Part shown: one piece after another, positions 17,333-26,065 of the stretch
How positions within the stretch are numbered: the first letter of the stretch is position 1
How the letters are laid out: the number at the start of each line of letters is the position of its first letter
DNA from: Sphingomonas sp. AR_OL41
GTDB taxonomy: Bacteria > Pseudomonadota > Alphaproteobacteria > Sphingomonadales > Sphingomonadaceae
Direction: 5' to 3'
DNA: 64,000 nt
Assembly (NCBI RefSeq): GCF_029911635.1
Contig: NZ_JARYTI010000015.1
Location: 48,830-112,829, forward strand
Translations under genes and position numbers: made by a program
The notes under the pieces: generated by a model
The model's input: the letters and a program-made list of their open reading frames with translations, nothing else
Told to the model about the DNA's origin: nothing
Database searches by the model: none

Positions 17333-18304
17333 ATGAAGGCTTGGGTGGTTGAGGGGTATGGGACGCTGGACCGCGTCAGCATCCGGGACGTTCGCATTCC
17401 CGTCGTGCCGGCAGGCTGCGCGCTGGTCCGTGTGCTGCGCGCCGGTTTGAATTTCGCCGACGTCATCAGCGTGCGCGGCGAATATCAGGTCAGGACCGAT
17501 CCGCCGTTTATCCTTGGTGCGGAAATCGCCGGCCAGGTCGTCGATACGGGTGGCTTCGCACATCTTGCCTTTGGCGACCTGGTGATGGCGCAGGTTACCT
17601 CGGGCGCCTATGCGGAATATTGCGCAGTGGACGCTGCGCGGCTGATCCGTCTCGCGCCGGGCACAGACCCCACACAGGCCGCCGCGATCCCGATCTCCTA
17701 TACGACTGCGTCGATCGCGCTCTTCGACACCGCCGGCTTGCGAGCGGGCGAGACCGTGCTGATACACGCCGCAGCGGGCGGCACCGGCATCGCCGCGACG
17801 CAGCTCGCACGCAACGCCGGCGCGCGCGTCATCGCGGCGACCGCCGCGCCGGAAAAGGCAGCGGTGGCGACCGCCAACGGTGCCAGTGCCATCGTCAACA
17901 ACCGCGCCGCAGACTGGGTCGAAACGCTACGCGGGATCGCGCCGGGCGGGATTGATGTCGTGCTGGATCCGGTGGGCGGAGACATCACGCTGCAAAGCGT
18001 CCGCGCGCTCGCCTGGGGCGGGCGTCTTCTTATCGTCGGCTTTGCCAGCGGGGCTATTCCCGCGATCCCCGCCAACCGCCTGCTCGTAAAGGCGGCGTCG
18101 GCGCGGGGCGTGTTCTGGAAATTCGATGCTGATCCATCCGGCATCGCTGCGGTCCAGAGGGGGCTCGCCACGGCATTGGCAGAGGGAACTATCCGTCCCA
18201 TAATCGGCGCGACAGTGCCGTTCGCGGCGCTCCAGGAGGGGCTTGTGGAACTTGCAGGCGGGCGCACCATTGGAAAGCTGGTTCTCGATGTGGAAAATGC
18301 TTGA
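17333..18304 (+). CDS. Zinc-independent quinone oxidoreductase / MDR-type alcohol dehydrogenase
   Basis: The 323-residue medium-chain reductase has the GroES-like N-terminal half with LNFADV and the NADPH fold HAAAGGTGIAATQLA. It lacks the cysteines of zinc enzymes, so it fits the quinone-reductase/enoyl-reductase branch. Start ATG 17333 follows GGAGGG by 7 bp. A role in reducing a double bond or a quinone formed in the pathway is plausible but not shown. The 3' end overlaps an alternative upstream start of the TetR gene. Confidence 0.82.
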   Translation: MKAWVVEGYGTLDRVSIRDVRIPVVPAGCALVRVLRAGLNFADVISVRGEYQVRTDPPFILGAEIAGQVVDTGGFAHLAFGDLVMAQVTSGAYAEYCAVDAARLIRLAPGTDPTQAAAIPISYTTASIALFDTAGLRAGETVLIHAAAGGTGIAATQLARNAGARVIAATAAPEKAAVATANGASAIVNNRAADWVETLRGIAPGGIDVVLDPVGGDITLQSVRALAWGGRLLIVGFASGAIPAIPANRLLVKAASARGVFWKFDADPSGIAAVQRGLATALAEGTIRPIIGATVPFAALQEGLVELAGGRTIGKLVLDVENA

Positions 18305-18378
18305 CCCGGAGTCATTGTGATTCCGGTTTGCCGACGATTGCGATATGGGCCCAGGCAATAACGGAGGTGGCGGTCTAC

Positions 18379-18984
18379 ATGGCAAAACAACAGGCGCATG
18401 CAAATGCCGATCAGTCAGAGCGTCTGTCGAAACACGACTGGATCGTGGCCGCGCTGCAAGAAGTCGGGAATGGTGGCGTCGCGCAGGTCCGCATCGAGGT
18501 GCTGGCACGCGCCCTGGGCGTGACGAAGGGCAGCTTCTACTGGCATTTCAAGGACCGCGACGCGCTGCTGGGCGAAATGCTTCGGTTCTGGCAGCAAAGC
18601 CTGACCTCCGCGGTCGGCCGCTTCGTGCGCACGAAGATCGAGACGCCCCGTGACCGCCTCTCATACCTTCTCGGACTAGCGTCGGAAGATCGCAGCGACG
18701 TCCCTGGCGGAACGATCGAACATGCGCTGCGCGAATGGGCGCGGTCTTCCGAACTGGCGCGCCACGCCATCTCCGACGTCGACAGCGAACGGCTTACGAT
18801 CATCGCCGAAATCTACCGCGACATGGGGATGAGCAAATCTCGCGCCGCCGCCGCCGCGCTGCTCGCGCTGTCGCATCTCATCGGAGTCAACGTCATTCAC
18901 CGAGATGTCGGACTTCAGGCCTTTCGGGCGCAGCGGGAGGTCTGTTTGGAATTCCTTCTCGAACTTCCCGAACGGATGCAGTGA
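18379..18984 (+). CDS. TetR-family transcriptional regulator
   Basis: The 201-residue protein has an N-terminal TetR helix-turn-helix (VRIEVLARALGVTKGSFYWHFKDRDALL) and a C-terminal ligand domain without recognisable detail. ATG 18379 is preferred: GGAGGT lies 10 bp upstream, while the earlier start at 18301 would add 26 residues without family similarity. It is one of two candidate regulators for the operators in this cluster. It follows the oxidoreductase directly and may be co-transcribed with it. Confidence 0.82.
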   Translation: MAKQQAHANADQSERLSKHDWIVAALQEVGNGGVAQVRIEVLARALGVTKGSFYWHFKDRDALLGEMLRFWQQSLTSAVGRFVRTKIETPRDRLSYLLGLASEDRSDVPGGTIEHALREWARSSELARHAISDVDSERLTIIAEIYRDMGMSKSRAAAAALLALSHLIGVNVIHRDVGLQAFRAQREVCLEFLLELPERMQ

Positions 18985-18994
18985 CCTCATACTG

Positions 18995-19774
18995 ATGGCC
19001 GAGCCGAACCGCCCCTATCGAGAGGTTCGGGCTCTGGAACGCGGGCTCGCGCTGCTGGACGCGATGGCGGACATGGGCTGGTCATCGCCGACCGCGCTCG
19101 CAAACCGGGCCGGCATCGACCGGTCCAGCGCCTATCGGTTGCTGGCGACATTGGCCGCGGCAGGGTTCGCCCTGCGCCGCGACGACGGTCGCTATTATCT
19201 GGCGCCGAAGGTGCAACGGATCGGGCTGGAGATTCGGCAAGACGATCTTGAACTGCAGGCCGCACAGTCTGAGTTGGATGTGCTTGTCGTCCGAATCGGC
19301 TGGCCGAGCGACTACGCCGTCATCAAGGACGGGCGCCTGACGATCGCCGCTTCCACGCACCCGCGGACTACAATGACGGTTTTTCGCCGGCTCATCGGAC
19401 AGCATCGCCCCCTGCTGCGCTCTGCCCTGGGCCGTGCGATGCTGGCGGCAATGGACGATGGGCAGCTTGCGCAAACGCTTGAACTGGTGCGCGCCGCAGC
19501 GGGGGAAGACGCTAGTGAGATCGCAGTTGATGGCGCAGTTACCCGGGCCATTGAGCAGGCGCGGCGGGATGGATTCGGCGCCAGCCATGGCCTGATTGAA
19601 TCCGGTACTAGCGCAATCGCACTCCCGGTGCGCCGAGACGCGAATGTTATCGGTGCGGTCAACATCGTTTTCTTTTCTTCGGTGCTGACGCCGGCGGTCG
19701 CGGCAGCTCGGTTTCTGCAGCCGTTGCGCGACTGCGTCGAGCGGCTCGAAGCGAGAATCGGTTTCCTCAACTGA
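18995..19774 (+). CDS. IclR-family transcriptional regulator
   Basis: The 259-residue protein has the winged helix-turn-helix REVRALERGLALLDAMAD to RAGIDRSSAYRLLATLA and an effector domain with SGTSAIALPV and VIGAVNIVFF. ATG 18995 is used because the IclR pattern begins at once and a further upstream start would run into the TetR gene. IclR proteins control many aromatic pathways by binding palindromes near promoters, so this is the best candidate for the ATAC-N6-GTAT sites; that link is inference. Confidence 0.87.
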   Translation: MAEPNRPYREVRALERGLALLDAMADMGWSSPTALANRAGIDRSSAYRLLATLAAAGFALRRDDGRYYLAPKVQRIGLEIRQDDLELQAAQSELDVLVVRIGWPSDYAVIKDGRLTIAASTHPRTTMTVFRRLIGQHRPLLRSALGRAMLAAMDDGQLAQTLELVRAAAGEDASEIAVDGAVTRAIEQARRDGFGASHGLIESGTSAIALPVRRDANVIGAVNIVFFSSVLTPAVAAARFLQPLRDCVERLEARIGFLN

Positions 19775-19834
19775 CTGTTCACCAGACGAACAGTCTGGAA
19801 GTTCGGCTTGGGGCAACCAGTCGCCCGGGATTAG

Positions 19835-19848
19835 ATACTCTCAGGTAC
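19835..19848. promoter_or_regulatory. Near-perfect ATAC-N6-GTAT operator before the hydroxylase operon
   Basis: ATACTCTCAGGTAC matches seven of eight fixed positions and lies 27 bp before the start of the gene at 19876, the same distance as at 17333. Confidence 0.5.
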
Positions 19849-19875
19849 GGTGTTTCGATCGGCGGGAGAGAGTGG

Positions 19876-21363
19876 ATGGGTGTGCGGACCGGGGCCGAGT
19901 ATCTGCAGGGGTTGCGATCGAGTCCGCGCGACGTATGGGTTGGCGGTCAGCGAGTCGACAACGTCGCCGATCACCCGGCGTTCTGCGCGGTCGCGCGCGA
20001 GATTGCGGCGCTGTATGACATGCAGCACCAGCCCGAGCATCGCGACAGCCTGACCGCGCTCGACGCTGTCACCGGCGAGCGCTGCGGAATCGCGTTCGAG
20101 CCCGCGCAGACCGTCGACGACCTGCGCAGGCGGCGCGAAGGGTTCAGGCTTTGGGCGGAGGCGAGCTTCGGCCTGCTCGGGCGGTCCCCCGATTTCCTCA
20201 ATACCACCCTGCTGGCGCTCTGGGAGGACCGGAGCGTCTTTGGCGAGGCCGGCGAGCGATATGCGGACAGCGTCGCGTGGTATTACGATCATGTCCGCCG
20301 CCACGACCTGTTTCTCAGCCATGCGCTGGTCCCGCCGCAGAACGATCGCACCAAACAGAGCCACGAACAGGGCGCACTTCATCTGCGTGTCACCGGAGAG
20401 GAAGATGGCGGGATCCGCATCAGCGGCGCCCGGATGATCGCCACGCTGGGGCCTGTCGCAGATGAAATCCTGCTGTACAATTTGCCCGGGATGAAGCCCG
20501 GCGACGAGGACCACGCGCTGATCTGCGCGGTCCCCGCCAGTGCGCCGGGCCTTCGCCAGATCTGCCGCCAGCCCTACGTTATCGCAGGGGAGCGTGCTTC
20601 GTTCGACCATCCGCTTTCGACCCGGTTCGAGGAAAACGACTCGCTTCTGGTGTTCCATGACGTGTTCGTGCCGTGGCAACGGGTTTTTAGCTACCGCAAC
20701 GTTAAATTGTCGGGGGAGATGTATTTCCGCACCGCGATCCGCAATCACACGGCGTACCAGACCAATACACGCGCCTTGGCGAAAATGCAGTTCGCCACCG
20801 GCCTCGCCATGGCGGTTGCCCGGTCGATCGGTGCCGACACCTTCCTGCATGTGCAGCACATGCTGGGGGAATGCATCGGCTATGTCGAGCATCTCAAGAG
20901 CGGATTGGCACGCGCCGAGGTCGAGGCGGAGCGAACCGCGAGCGGTACGCTCCGGCCTGCGCTCGCGCCGCTCCAGACGCTGCGGACGATGCTGCCGCAA
21001 GCCTATCCGCGCGTGATCGAAATCCTACAGACGATCGGCGCCGGCGGGTTCATGCTGATGCCGTCGGGCGCCGATCTGGCGGCGGAGGAGATCGCCGGAG
21101 ATACCGCGACCTATTATGCCGGCGCGCAGCTGCCGTCGATCGATCGGGTGAAGCTGTTCAAGCTCGCCTGGGATCTGGCCGGCGAGGCGTTTGGCCAGCG
21201 GCTCGTCCAGTATGAGCGCTATTATGCAGGCGATCCCGTCCGCAACATCGCCGGCACCTATCTGGCGGTTGACGACACCGATTACCGGCGGTTGGTGGAT
21301 GCGGCTCTGGCGCTGGCAGGGGAGCCGCAACCCGCAGGGGCCGCGCCAGGATCGGGGGCGTGA
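19876..21363 (+). CDS. HpaB-type two-component flavin-dependent aromatic hydroxylase, oxygenase
   Basis: The 495-residue protein matches the 4-hydroxyphenylacetate 3-monooxygenase (HpaB) family in length and in segments such as RTGAEYLQGL, DHPAFC and FEENDSLLVFHDVFVPW. It hydroxylates a phenol to a catechol with reduced FAD supplied by the partner reductase encoded next. Family members act on 4-hydroxyphenylacetate and other phenols. Here it would prepare the catechol for the MhpB-type dioxygenase at 22781. The exact substrate is unknown. Confidence 0.86.
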   Translation: MGVRTGAEYLQGLRSSPRDVWVGGQRVDNVADHPAFCAVAREIAALYDMQHQPEHRDSLTALDAVTGERCGIAFEPAQTVDDLRRRREGFRLWAEASFGLLGRSPDFLNTTLLALWEDRSVFGEAGERYADSVAWYYDHVRRHDLFLSHALVPPQNDRTKQSHEQGALHLRVTGEEDGGIRISGARMIATLGPVADEILLYNLPGMKPGDEDHALICAVPASAPGLRQICRQPYVIAGERASFDHPLSTRFEENDSLLVFHDVFVPWQRVFSYRNVKLSGEMYFRTAIRNHTAYQTNTRALAKMQFATGLAMAVARSIGADTFLHVQHMLGECIGYVEHLKSGLARAEVEAERTASGTLRPALAPLQTLRTMLPQAYPRVIEILQTIGAGGFMLMPSGADLAAEEIAGDTATYYAGAQLPSIDRVKLFKLAWDLAGEAFGQRLVQYERYYAGDPVRNIAGTYLAVDDTDYRRLVDAALALAGEPQPAGAAPGSGA

Positions 21364-21860
21364 ACGGCCGGTCCGAGGGGCAGGCTTCACCCTGCGTTAG
21401 CGCGGATTCGTTCCGCGGCGCGATGGCGTGCCTGGCCAGTGGTGTGACCGTGATCTCCACTCGGGACGCGCAGGGCGCGCCCCACGGCGTCACCGTCAGT
21501 TCGTTCGTTTCGCTGTCACTCGATCCGCCGCTGGTGCAGTGGAGCCTGCGTCGAACCGCGCCCTCTTATGCGGTTTTCAGCAAGGCGCGCCACTTCGCGG
21601 CCAACATCCTGGCCGCTGACCAGGAGGAAGTGTCCCGGCGATTCTGCGCTCCGGTCGATCGCTTCGCTGCGCTCCGTGCGGCGACCGGCATGGCAGACAT
21701 ACCCCTGTTGCCGGGTGCGCTCGCATGGATCGAATGCGAGAGGGTCGACGAGTTTCCCGGCGGTGATCACGCGATCTTTCTGGGCCGCGTAATGCACGCG
21801 CGCCACCACGACAGGCCGCCGCTCGTCCACTGGCGAGGTGGCTATCACAACATCGCCTGA
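21360..21860 (+). CDS. HpaC-type flavin reductase
   Basis: The 166-residue protein belongs to the flavin reductase-like family, with a segment FRGAMACLASGVTVIST and the conserved SSFVSLSLDPPLV core. It reduces FAD or FMN with NAD(P)H for the hydroxylase encoded before it. It starts with GTG at 21360, overlapping the hydroxylase stop by four bases, which supports a pair made in fixed ratio. Confidence 0.87.
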   Translation: MNGRSEGQASPCVSADSFRGAMACLASGVTVISTRDAQGAPHGVTVSSFVSLSLDPPLVQWSLRRTAPSYAVFSKARHFAANILAADQEEVSRRFCAPVDRFAALRAATGMADIPLLPGALAWIECERVDEFPGGDHAIFLGRVMHARHHDRPPLVHWRGGYHNIA

Positions 21861-21890
21861 CCCCCGCAGCAACGATAACAGGATACGCCA

Positions 21891-22778
21891 ATGGAAACGC
21901 CGTACCACAGCATCTGGACCGATCTCGGTCCCACCGAGTTCCGCCAGGGCTTCATCGACGCCGGCGGTGTCCGAACGCGGTTCATCAGCGCCGGCGACAG
22001 CGACAAGCCGCTGCTGCTGCTGCTCCATGGCACCGGCGGCCATGCGGAAGCCTATGTGCGCAACTTCGCCGCGCATGCGGAGCACTTCTGGACCGTGGCG
22101 ATCGACAGCGTTGGGCATGGCTGGAGCGACAAGCCGACCGGCGGTTATGAAATTTGCGATTACGCGAGGCACGTGCTGGCAGCGATGAAAGCGCTCGGGC
22201 GCGAGCGGGCGCACGTCTCGGGCGAATCGCTCGGAGGCTGGATCGCGACTTATCTTGCGGTGAACCACCCGGATGCGGTGGACCGGGTCGTGCTCAATAC
22301 CGCGGGCGGCTGGACCGCGCACACGGAGGTGATGGAGCGGATCAGGCGCTTGTCGATGCGGGCGGTGGAGCATCCCGATCCTGCGATGATTCGCGAGCGC
22401 CTCGAGATGCTGATGCACGACAAGACCAAGGTCACCGACGATCTCGTCGAGGTGCGCCGGCGCATCTACAGCCAGCCGGGTTTCGCAGCTGTGATGCGCG
22501 AGATCCTGTGCCTTCAGGACATGGAGATCCGGCGGCGCAATATGGTCGCGCCCGAACAATATGCGTCGATCAAGGCGCCAACGCTGGTGTTGTGGACCTC
22601 GCATGATCCCACCGCGACCGCAGTCGAAGGCAAGCAGATCGCCGACATGATTCCGGGCAGCCAGTTCGCCGTGATGAACGAGTGTGGGCACTGGCCGCAA
22701 TATGAGGATGCGGACACGTTCAACCGTATCCACCTGGCGTTCCTGCTCGGTCGCGACGCCGGCGTCGGGGGAGAATAG
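21891..22778 (+). CDS. Second meta-cleavage-product hydrolase (alpha/beta hydrolase)
   Basis: The 295-residue alpha/beta-hydrolase has LLHGTGGH, the nucleophile Ser113 in SGESLGGW, an acid in WTSHDPT and the histidine in ECGHWPQYE. The pattern resembles C-C hydrolases of meta pathways. It lies 2 bp before the MhpB-like dioxygenase, so it most likely hydrolyses the ring-fission product of that enzyme rather than of the LigAB pair. Confidence 0.83.
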   Translation: METPYHSIWTDLGPTEFRQGFIDAGGVRTRFISAGDSDKPLLLLLHGTGGHAEAYVRNFAAHAEHFWTVAIDSVGHGWSDKPTGGYEICDYARHVLAAMKALGRERAHVSGESLGGWIATYLAVNHPDAVDRVVLNTAGGWTAHTEVMERIRRLSMRAVEHPDPAMIRERLEMLMHDKTKVTDDLVEVRRRIYSQPGFAAVMREILCLQDMEIRRRNMVAPEQYASIKAPTLVLWTSHDPTATAVEGKQIADMIPGSQFAVMNECGHWPQYEDADTFNRIHLAFLLGRDAGVGGE

Positions 22779-22780
22779 CG

Positions 22781-23728
22781 ATGCCGTTCGCCCTCGCCTG
22801 TGCCTCGCACTCCCCCGTCATGCTCAACCCGGAACTCGCGGACGATGCCACTTGCATGGCGGTGAAGGCGTCTTTCGACCGGATGGCCAACTTCGTCGAA
22901 GACTTTGCCCCCGATCACATCATCCAGTTCGCGCCTGACCATTTTCACGGTTTCAACTACGGTCTGATGCCGAGCTTCTGCGTTGGGACGGCTGCGCGTT
23001 CCTATGGTGACTGGGCAACGTCAGACGAACCGCTGAAGGTCGATGAAGTGTTCGCGCTGCAGGTGCTCGACGCGGTACGTGCAGGAGACGTGGACGCAGC
23101 GCTTTCCTACGCGATGGTGGTTGATCACGGCTTCGTGCAGATGTGGGAACTGATGCTCGGCCGGGCGGACCGCTATCCCGTTGTGCCGATCTTCGTGAAC
23201 TGCGCCGCCCCGCCGCTGCCGACCTATCGCCGCGCGCGTCTGCTGGGTGAAGCGGTAGGACGTTTCGCGCGACGCTGCAGCCTGCGCATCCTGTTCGCCG
23301 CATCGGGCGGGCTGTCCCACGACCCCTTGGTGCCCCAGATCGCTGGCGCGAGCCCGGAAGTGCGGGCCCGCCTGACCGGGGCGGCAGCGCTGACCCGTGA
23401 CGAGCAGCGAGCACGGGAAACTAAGGTTCTTGCCGTCGCAGCGGACGCCGCGCGCGGGGAGGGGCCGGTACGGCCGCTCAATCCGGCCTGGGACGCTTGT
23501 GTCCTGGAAATGATCGCGGCGCAGGACTGGGAGGCTCTCGACGCCTTGGATACCGCGGCGGTCGACGCGGTCGCGGGTTCGGGAGCCAACGAACTCTTGG
23601 CATGGGTCGCCGCGTCCGCAGCGATGGGAGCAACGGGTCAATACCGTGTCGCACAGAAAGAATATCGGCCGGCGCCGGGATGGATCTCTGGTGTCGCGCA
23701 CCTCACCGCCACGGGCGAGCAAACATAA
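22781..23728 (+). CDS. MhpB-like class III extradiol dioxygenase
   Basis: The 315-residue protein resembles 2,3-dihydroxyphenylpropionate 1,2-dioxygenase (MhpB). It starts with ALACASHSPVM and has PDHFHGFNY, the acid-base motif VVDHGFVQMW and GLSHDP. It cleaves a 3-substituted catechol next to the hydroxyl groups using Fe(II). The operon hydroxylase-reductase-hydrolase-dioxygenase makes a compact second catechol branch. A role on arylpropionate-like substrates is likely but not proven. Confidence 0.86.
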   Translation: MPFALACASHSPVMLNPELADDATCMAVKASFDRMANFVEDFAPDHIIQFAPDHFHGFNYGLMPSFCVGTAARSYGDWATSDEPLKVDEVFALQVLDAVRAGDVDAALSYAMVVDHGFVQMWELMLGRADRYPVVPIFVNCAAPPLPTYRRARLLGEAVGRFARRCSLRILFAASGGLSHDPLVPQIAGASPEVRARLTGAAALTRDEQRARETKVLAVAADAARGEGPVRPLNPAWDACVLEMIAAQDWEALDALDTAAVDAVAGSGANELLAWVAASAAMGATGQYRVAQKEYRPAPGWISGVAHLTATGEQT

Positions 23729-23753
23729 GCATTGACAAGAATGGACCATAAAC

Positions 23754-23767
23754 ATACGCCGCCGTAT
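23754..23767. promoter_or_regulatory. ATAC-N6-GTAT operator before the TonB receptor
   Basis: ATACGCCGCCGTAT is a perfect copy 72 bp upstream of the receptor start. A TTGACA box at 23732-23737 lies about 17 bp ahead of it, so the operator would cover the -10 region. Confidence 0.62.
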
Positions 23768-23839
23768 TGACACGCGGGAAGTCCGCCGGATGAGCTGCGC
23801 GTATCTTGGTGTTGCCCAACGAGGCAAGGGGAGAGGAAT

Positions 23840-26041
23840 ATGGGAATGCAGGTTCTGAAGCGGCCGTTCGCATTATTTTGCGCGGTGAGTTTCCCGGCGA
23901 TCGCGCAGGCGCAAGCGGTCGCGCCAGTTCCTTCCGCTGCGGCCACGCCGCAGGACACGCCAGCGGCTCCCGCCGCGACCCCGCCCGATAACAGCGGCAT
24001 TGCCGACATCGTGGTCACCGCTACGCGCCGTGAAGAACGGCTTCAAAACATTCCAGTGACGGTGACGGCGATCGGTGGCGACGCACTCGAAAATTCGGGC
24101 GTGCGCGAGGTCCGCAGCCTTACCCAGATCATTCCGGCATTCAACGGCGGTCGTAACCAGAACGTGATGCAGCCGAGCATTCGCGGAGTCGGTTCGGCAG
24201 GGAATTCTACCGGGGACGAGAGTAATGTCGCGATCTACGTCGATGGCGTCTATCAGGCGGACCCATATTCGACGCAGATCGACCTCGTCCAGGTCGAGCG
24301 GGTCGAGGTGTTGCGCGGCCCGCAGGGCACCGTGTTCGGCCGCAATGCCACTGGCGGGCTGGTCAACGTCATCACGCCGGATCCCAGTTTCACGACGAGT
24401 GGCCGGATCGCCGCGCGCTACGGTCGCTCCCGAGAAGAGGCGAATGACGTCGATGTTCGCGGTTATGTGACCGGAGGGCTTGGCAAAACAGTCGCAGCCG
24501 ATCTTGCGGTGTTATACCGCAAGAGCGACGGTTACATCAGTGACCTCAACACCGGTGGGACGTTGGGCGCTGCGCGGACGATTTCGCTACGCAGCAAGCT
24601 AATGTTCGAACCCAGCGATTCGGCAAAAATCATCCTGACCGCGGCGTATGTCGATTCGAAAGATCAGGTGGCGTCGCAGCAGCCGTTCCGGGGAAACACC
24701 GCCGGTGCGCCATTTCCGGGAGTGATTATTCCTGACCAGGCTTGGGAGGCATCGCTCAATGGGCGCGGGAGATCCGACTACAACCGGTTCGATCTGTCGC
24801 TGCGCACGCAGTTCGATCTGGGCGGCGTGAACCTGGAGACTACCGGCGCCTTCATGACGACGCGTGTCAATCAATACGCCGATTCGGACGCCTCGAACAT
24901 TCTGCTGGGCTATACTGACATGCGGGTCCGGCCCAAGACGTATAGCCAGGAGGTGCGGCTGCTTTCCACCGGTGTCGGGCGGTTCAAATGGATCCTCGGA
25001 GCCTATGCGTTTCGCCTGACCGGCGAACAGCCGGTGTTCATCTACAGCGCGGTATCTCCCACTGCGGTGCCGAGCCAAACACTACTTGAGCCGAAGGTCA
25101 CGACAACCTCCTTTGCAGGCTTTGCGGAGGGCACTTACGAGATCGTCGATTCGCTCTTTCTGACCGGCGGTGTGCGCTACACGACCGAGAAACGGACATT
25201 CGAGCAATCGGTCAATGGCACACCGCTGCCGTTCGGCACCGCCCGCAAATCATTTAACAAATTTACCTATCGCGCTGCGCTGCGATATAATTTTGCCGAT
25301 CACGCCAATGTGTACGCAAGCTACGGCACCGGCTTCAAGAGCGGGGTGTTCAACACTTTCGGCACGTCGCCGATCGCGGTGAATCCGGAGTCGATCAAGG
25401 CGGCCGAAATCGGGTTGAAGGTCGACCCCGCGTCATGGCTCAGGACCAACCTTTCGGCCTATCGCTATGACTATAGCGACCTGCAGGTGACGGCGCGTTC
25501 GGCCAGCAATGCTTTCATCTTGCAGAATGCGGCGACGGCGAAGATCTACGGCGGGGAGCTGGAAGTCACCGTTGTCCCGATACGCGACCTCAACCTCCGC
25601 GCGTCCGCGGTCTACACACATGCCGAGTATGACAAGTTTCCGCAGGCCCAGGTCTTCATCCCCAAGCCAACCGGCGGCAATATCGTTAGCTCCGCAGATG
25701 TTTCTGGCAAATGGATGATCCGCACGCCGCGCTATACCTTCAATCTGGGCGGCACGTATGGCGTCGACATCGGCAAAAGCCGCCTCACCGCGAGCGCGAA
25801 CCTGTTCCACAGCGGCAAGGTCTATTACGACTTCCTTAATTCGCTGGTGCAGAATTCCTATACGATGCTGTCCGGGGAGATCGGCTTGCGCCTTCCCGGC
25901 GAGAAGATCAGCTTCAATTTGTTTGCCAGCAATCTGACGAACGCGAAGGTGGCGCAGCAAATCTCCCCGGGTCCGCTTGGCTCCTACATCATCTACGAAC
26001 GTCCGCGGCGCGTCGGCGTCGGTGCGGAAATCCGCTTCTAG
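23840..26041 (+). CDS. TonB-dependent outer-membrane receptor
   Basis: The 733-residue protein has a signal peptide ending near AIAQAQA, a proline/alanine-rich linker, the TonB-box region DIVVTATRREERLQNIP, a plug domain with IRGVGSAGN and DGVYQADPY, and a long beta-barrel ending with an aromatic residue (VGVGAEIRF). In sphingomonads such receptors take up aromatic or steroid-like compounds as well as iron complexes. Its position and operator suggest it imports the pathway substrate. It is followed 24 bp later by the reductase gene. Confidence 0.9.
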   Translation: MGMQVLKRPFALFCAVSFPAIAQAQAVAPVPSAAATPQDTPAAPAATPPDNSGIADIVVTATRREERLQNIPVTVTAIGGDALENSGVREVRSLTQIIPAFNGGRNQNVMQPSIRGVGSAGNSTGDESNVAIYVDGVYQADPYSTQIDLVQVERVEVLRGPQGTVFGRNATGGLVNVITPDPSFTTSGRIAARYGRSREEANDVDVRGYVTGGLGKTVAADLAVLYRKSDGYISDLNTGGTLGAARTISLRSKLMFEPSDSAKIILTAAYVDSKDQVASQQPFRGNTAGAPFPGVIIPDQAWEASLNGRGRSDYNRFDLSLRTQFDLGGVNLETTGAFMTTRVNQYADSDASNILLGYTDMRVRPKTYSQEVRLLSTGVGRFKWILGAYAFRLTGEQPVFIYSAVSPTAVPSQTLLEPKVTTTSFAGFAEGTYEIVDSLFLTGGVRYTTEKRTFEQSVNGTPLPFGTARKSFNKFTYRAALRYNFADHANVYASYGTGFKSGVFNTFGTSPIAVNPESIKAAEIGLKVDPASWLRTNLSAYRYDYSDLQVTARSASNAFILQNAATAKIYGGELEVTVVPIRDLNLRASAVYTHAEYDKFPQAQVFIPKPTGGNIVSSADVSGKWMIRTPRYTFNLGGTYGVDIGKSRLTASANLFHSGKVYYDFLNSLVQNSYTMLSGEIGLRLPGEKISFNLFASNLTNAKVAQQISPGPLGSYIIYERPRRVGVGAEIRF

Positions 26042-26065
26042 GTAGCGGGGACCGACGAGGCCGGC

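Noticed and set aside
15584..17767. Longer form of the second CoA ligase starting at 17767
   Set aside because: The extra N-terminal 176 codons overlap the divergent oxidoreductase gene and the operator and show no family similarity.
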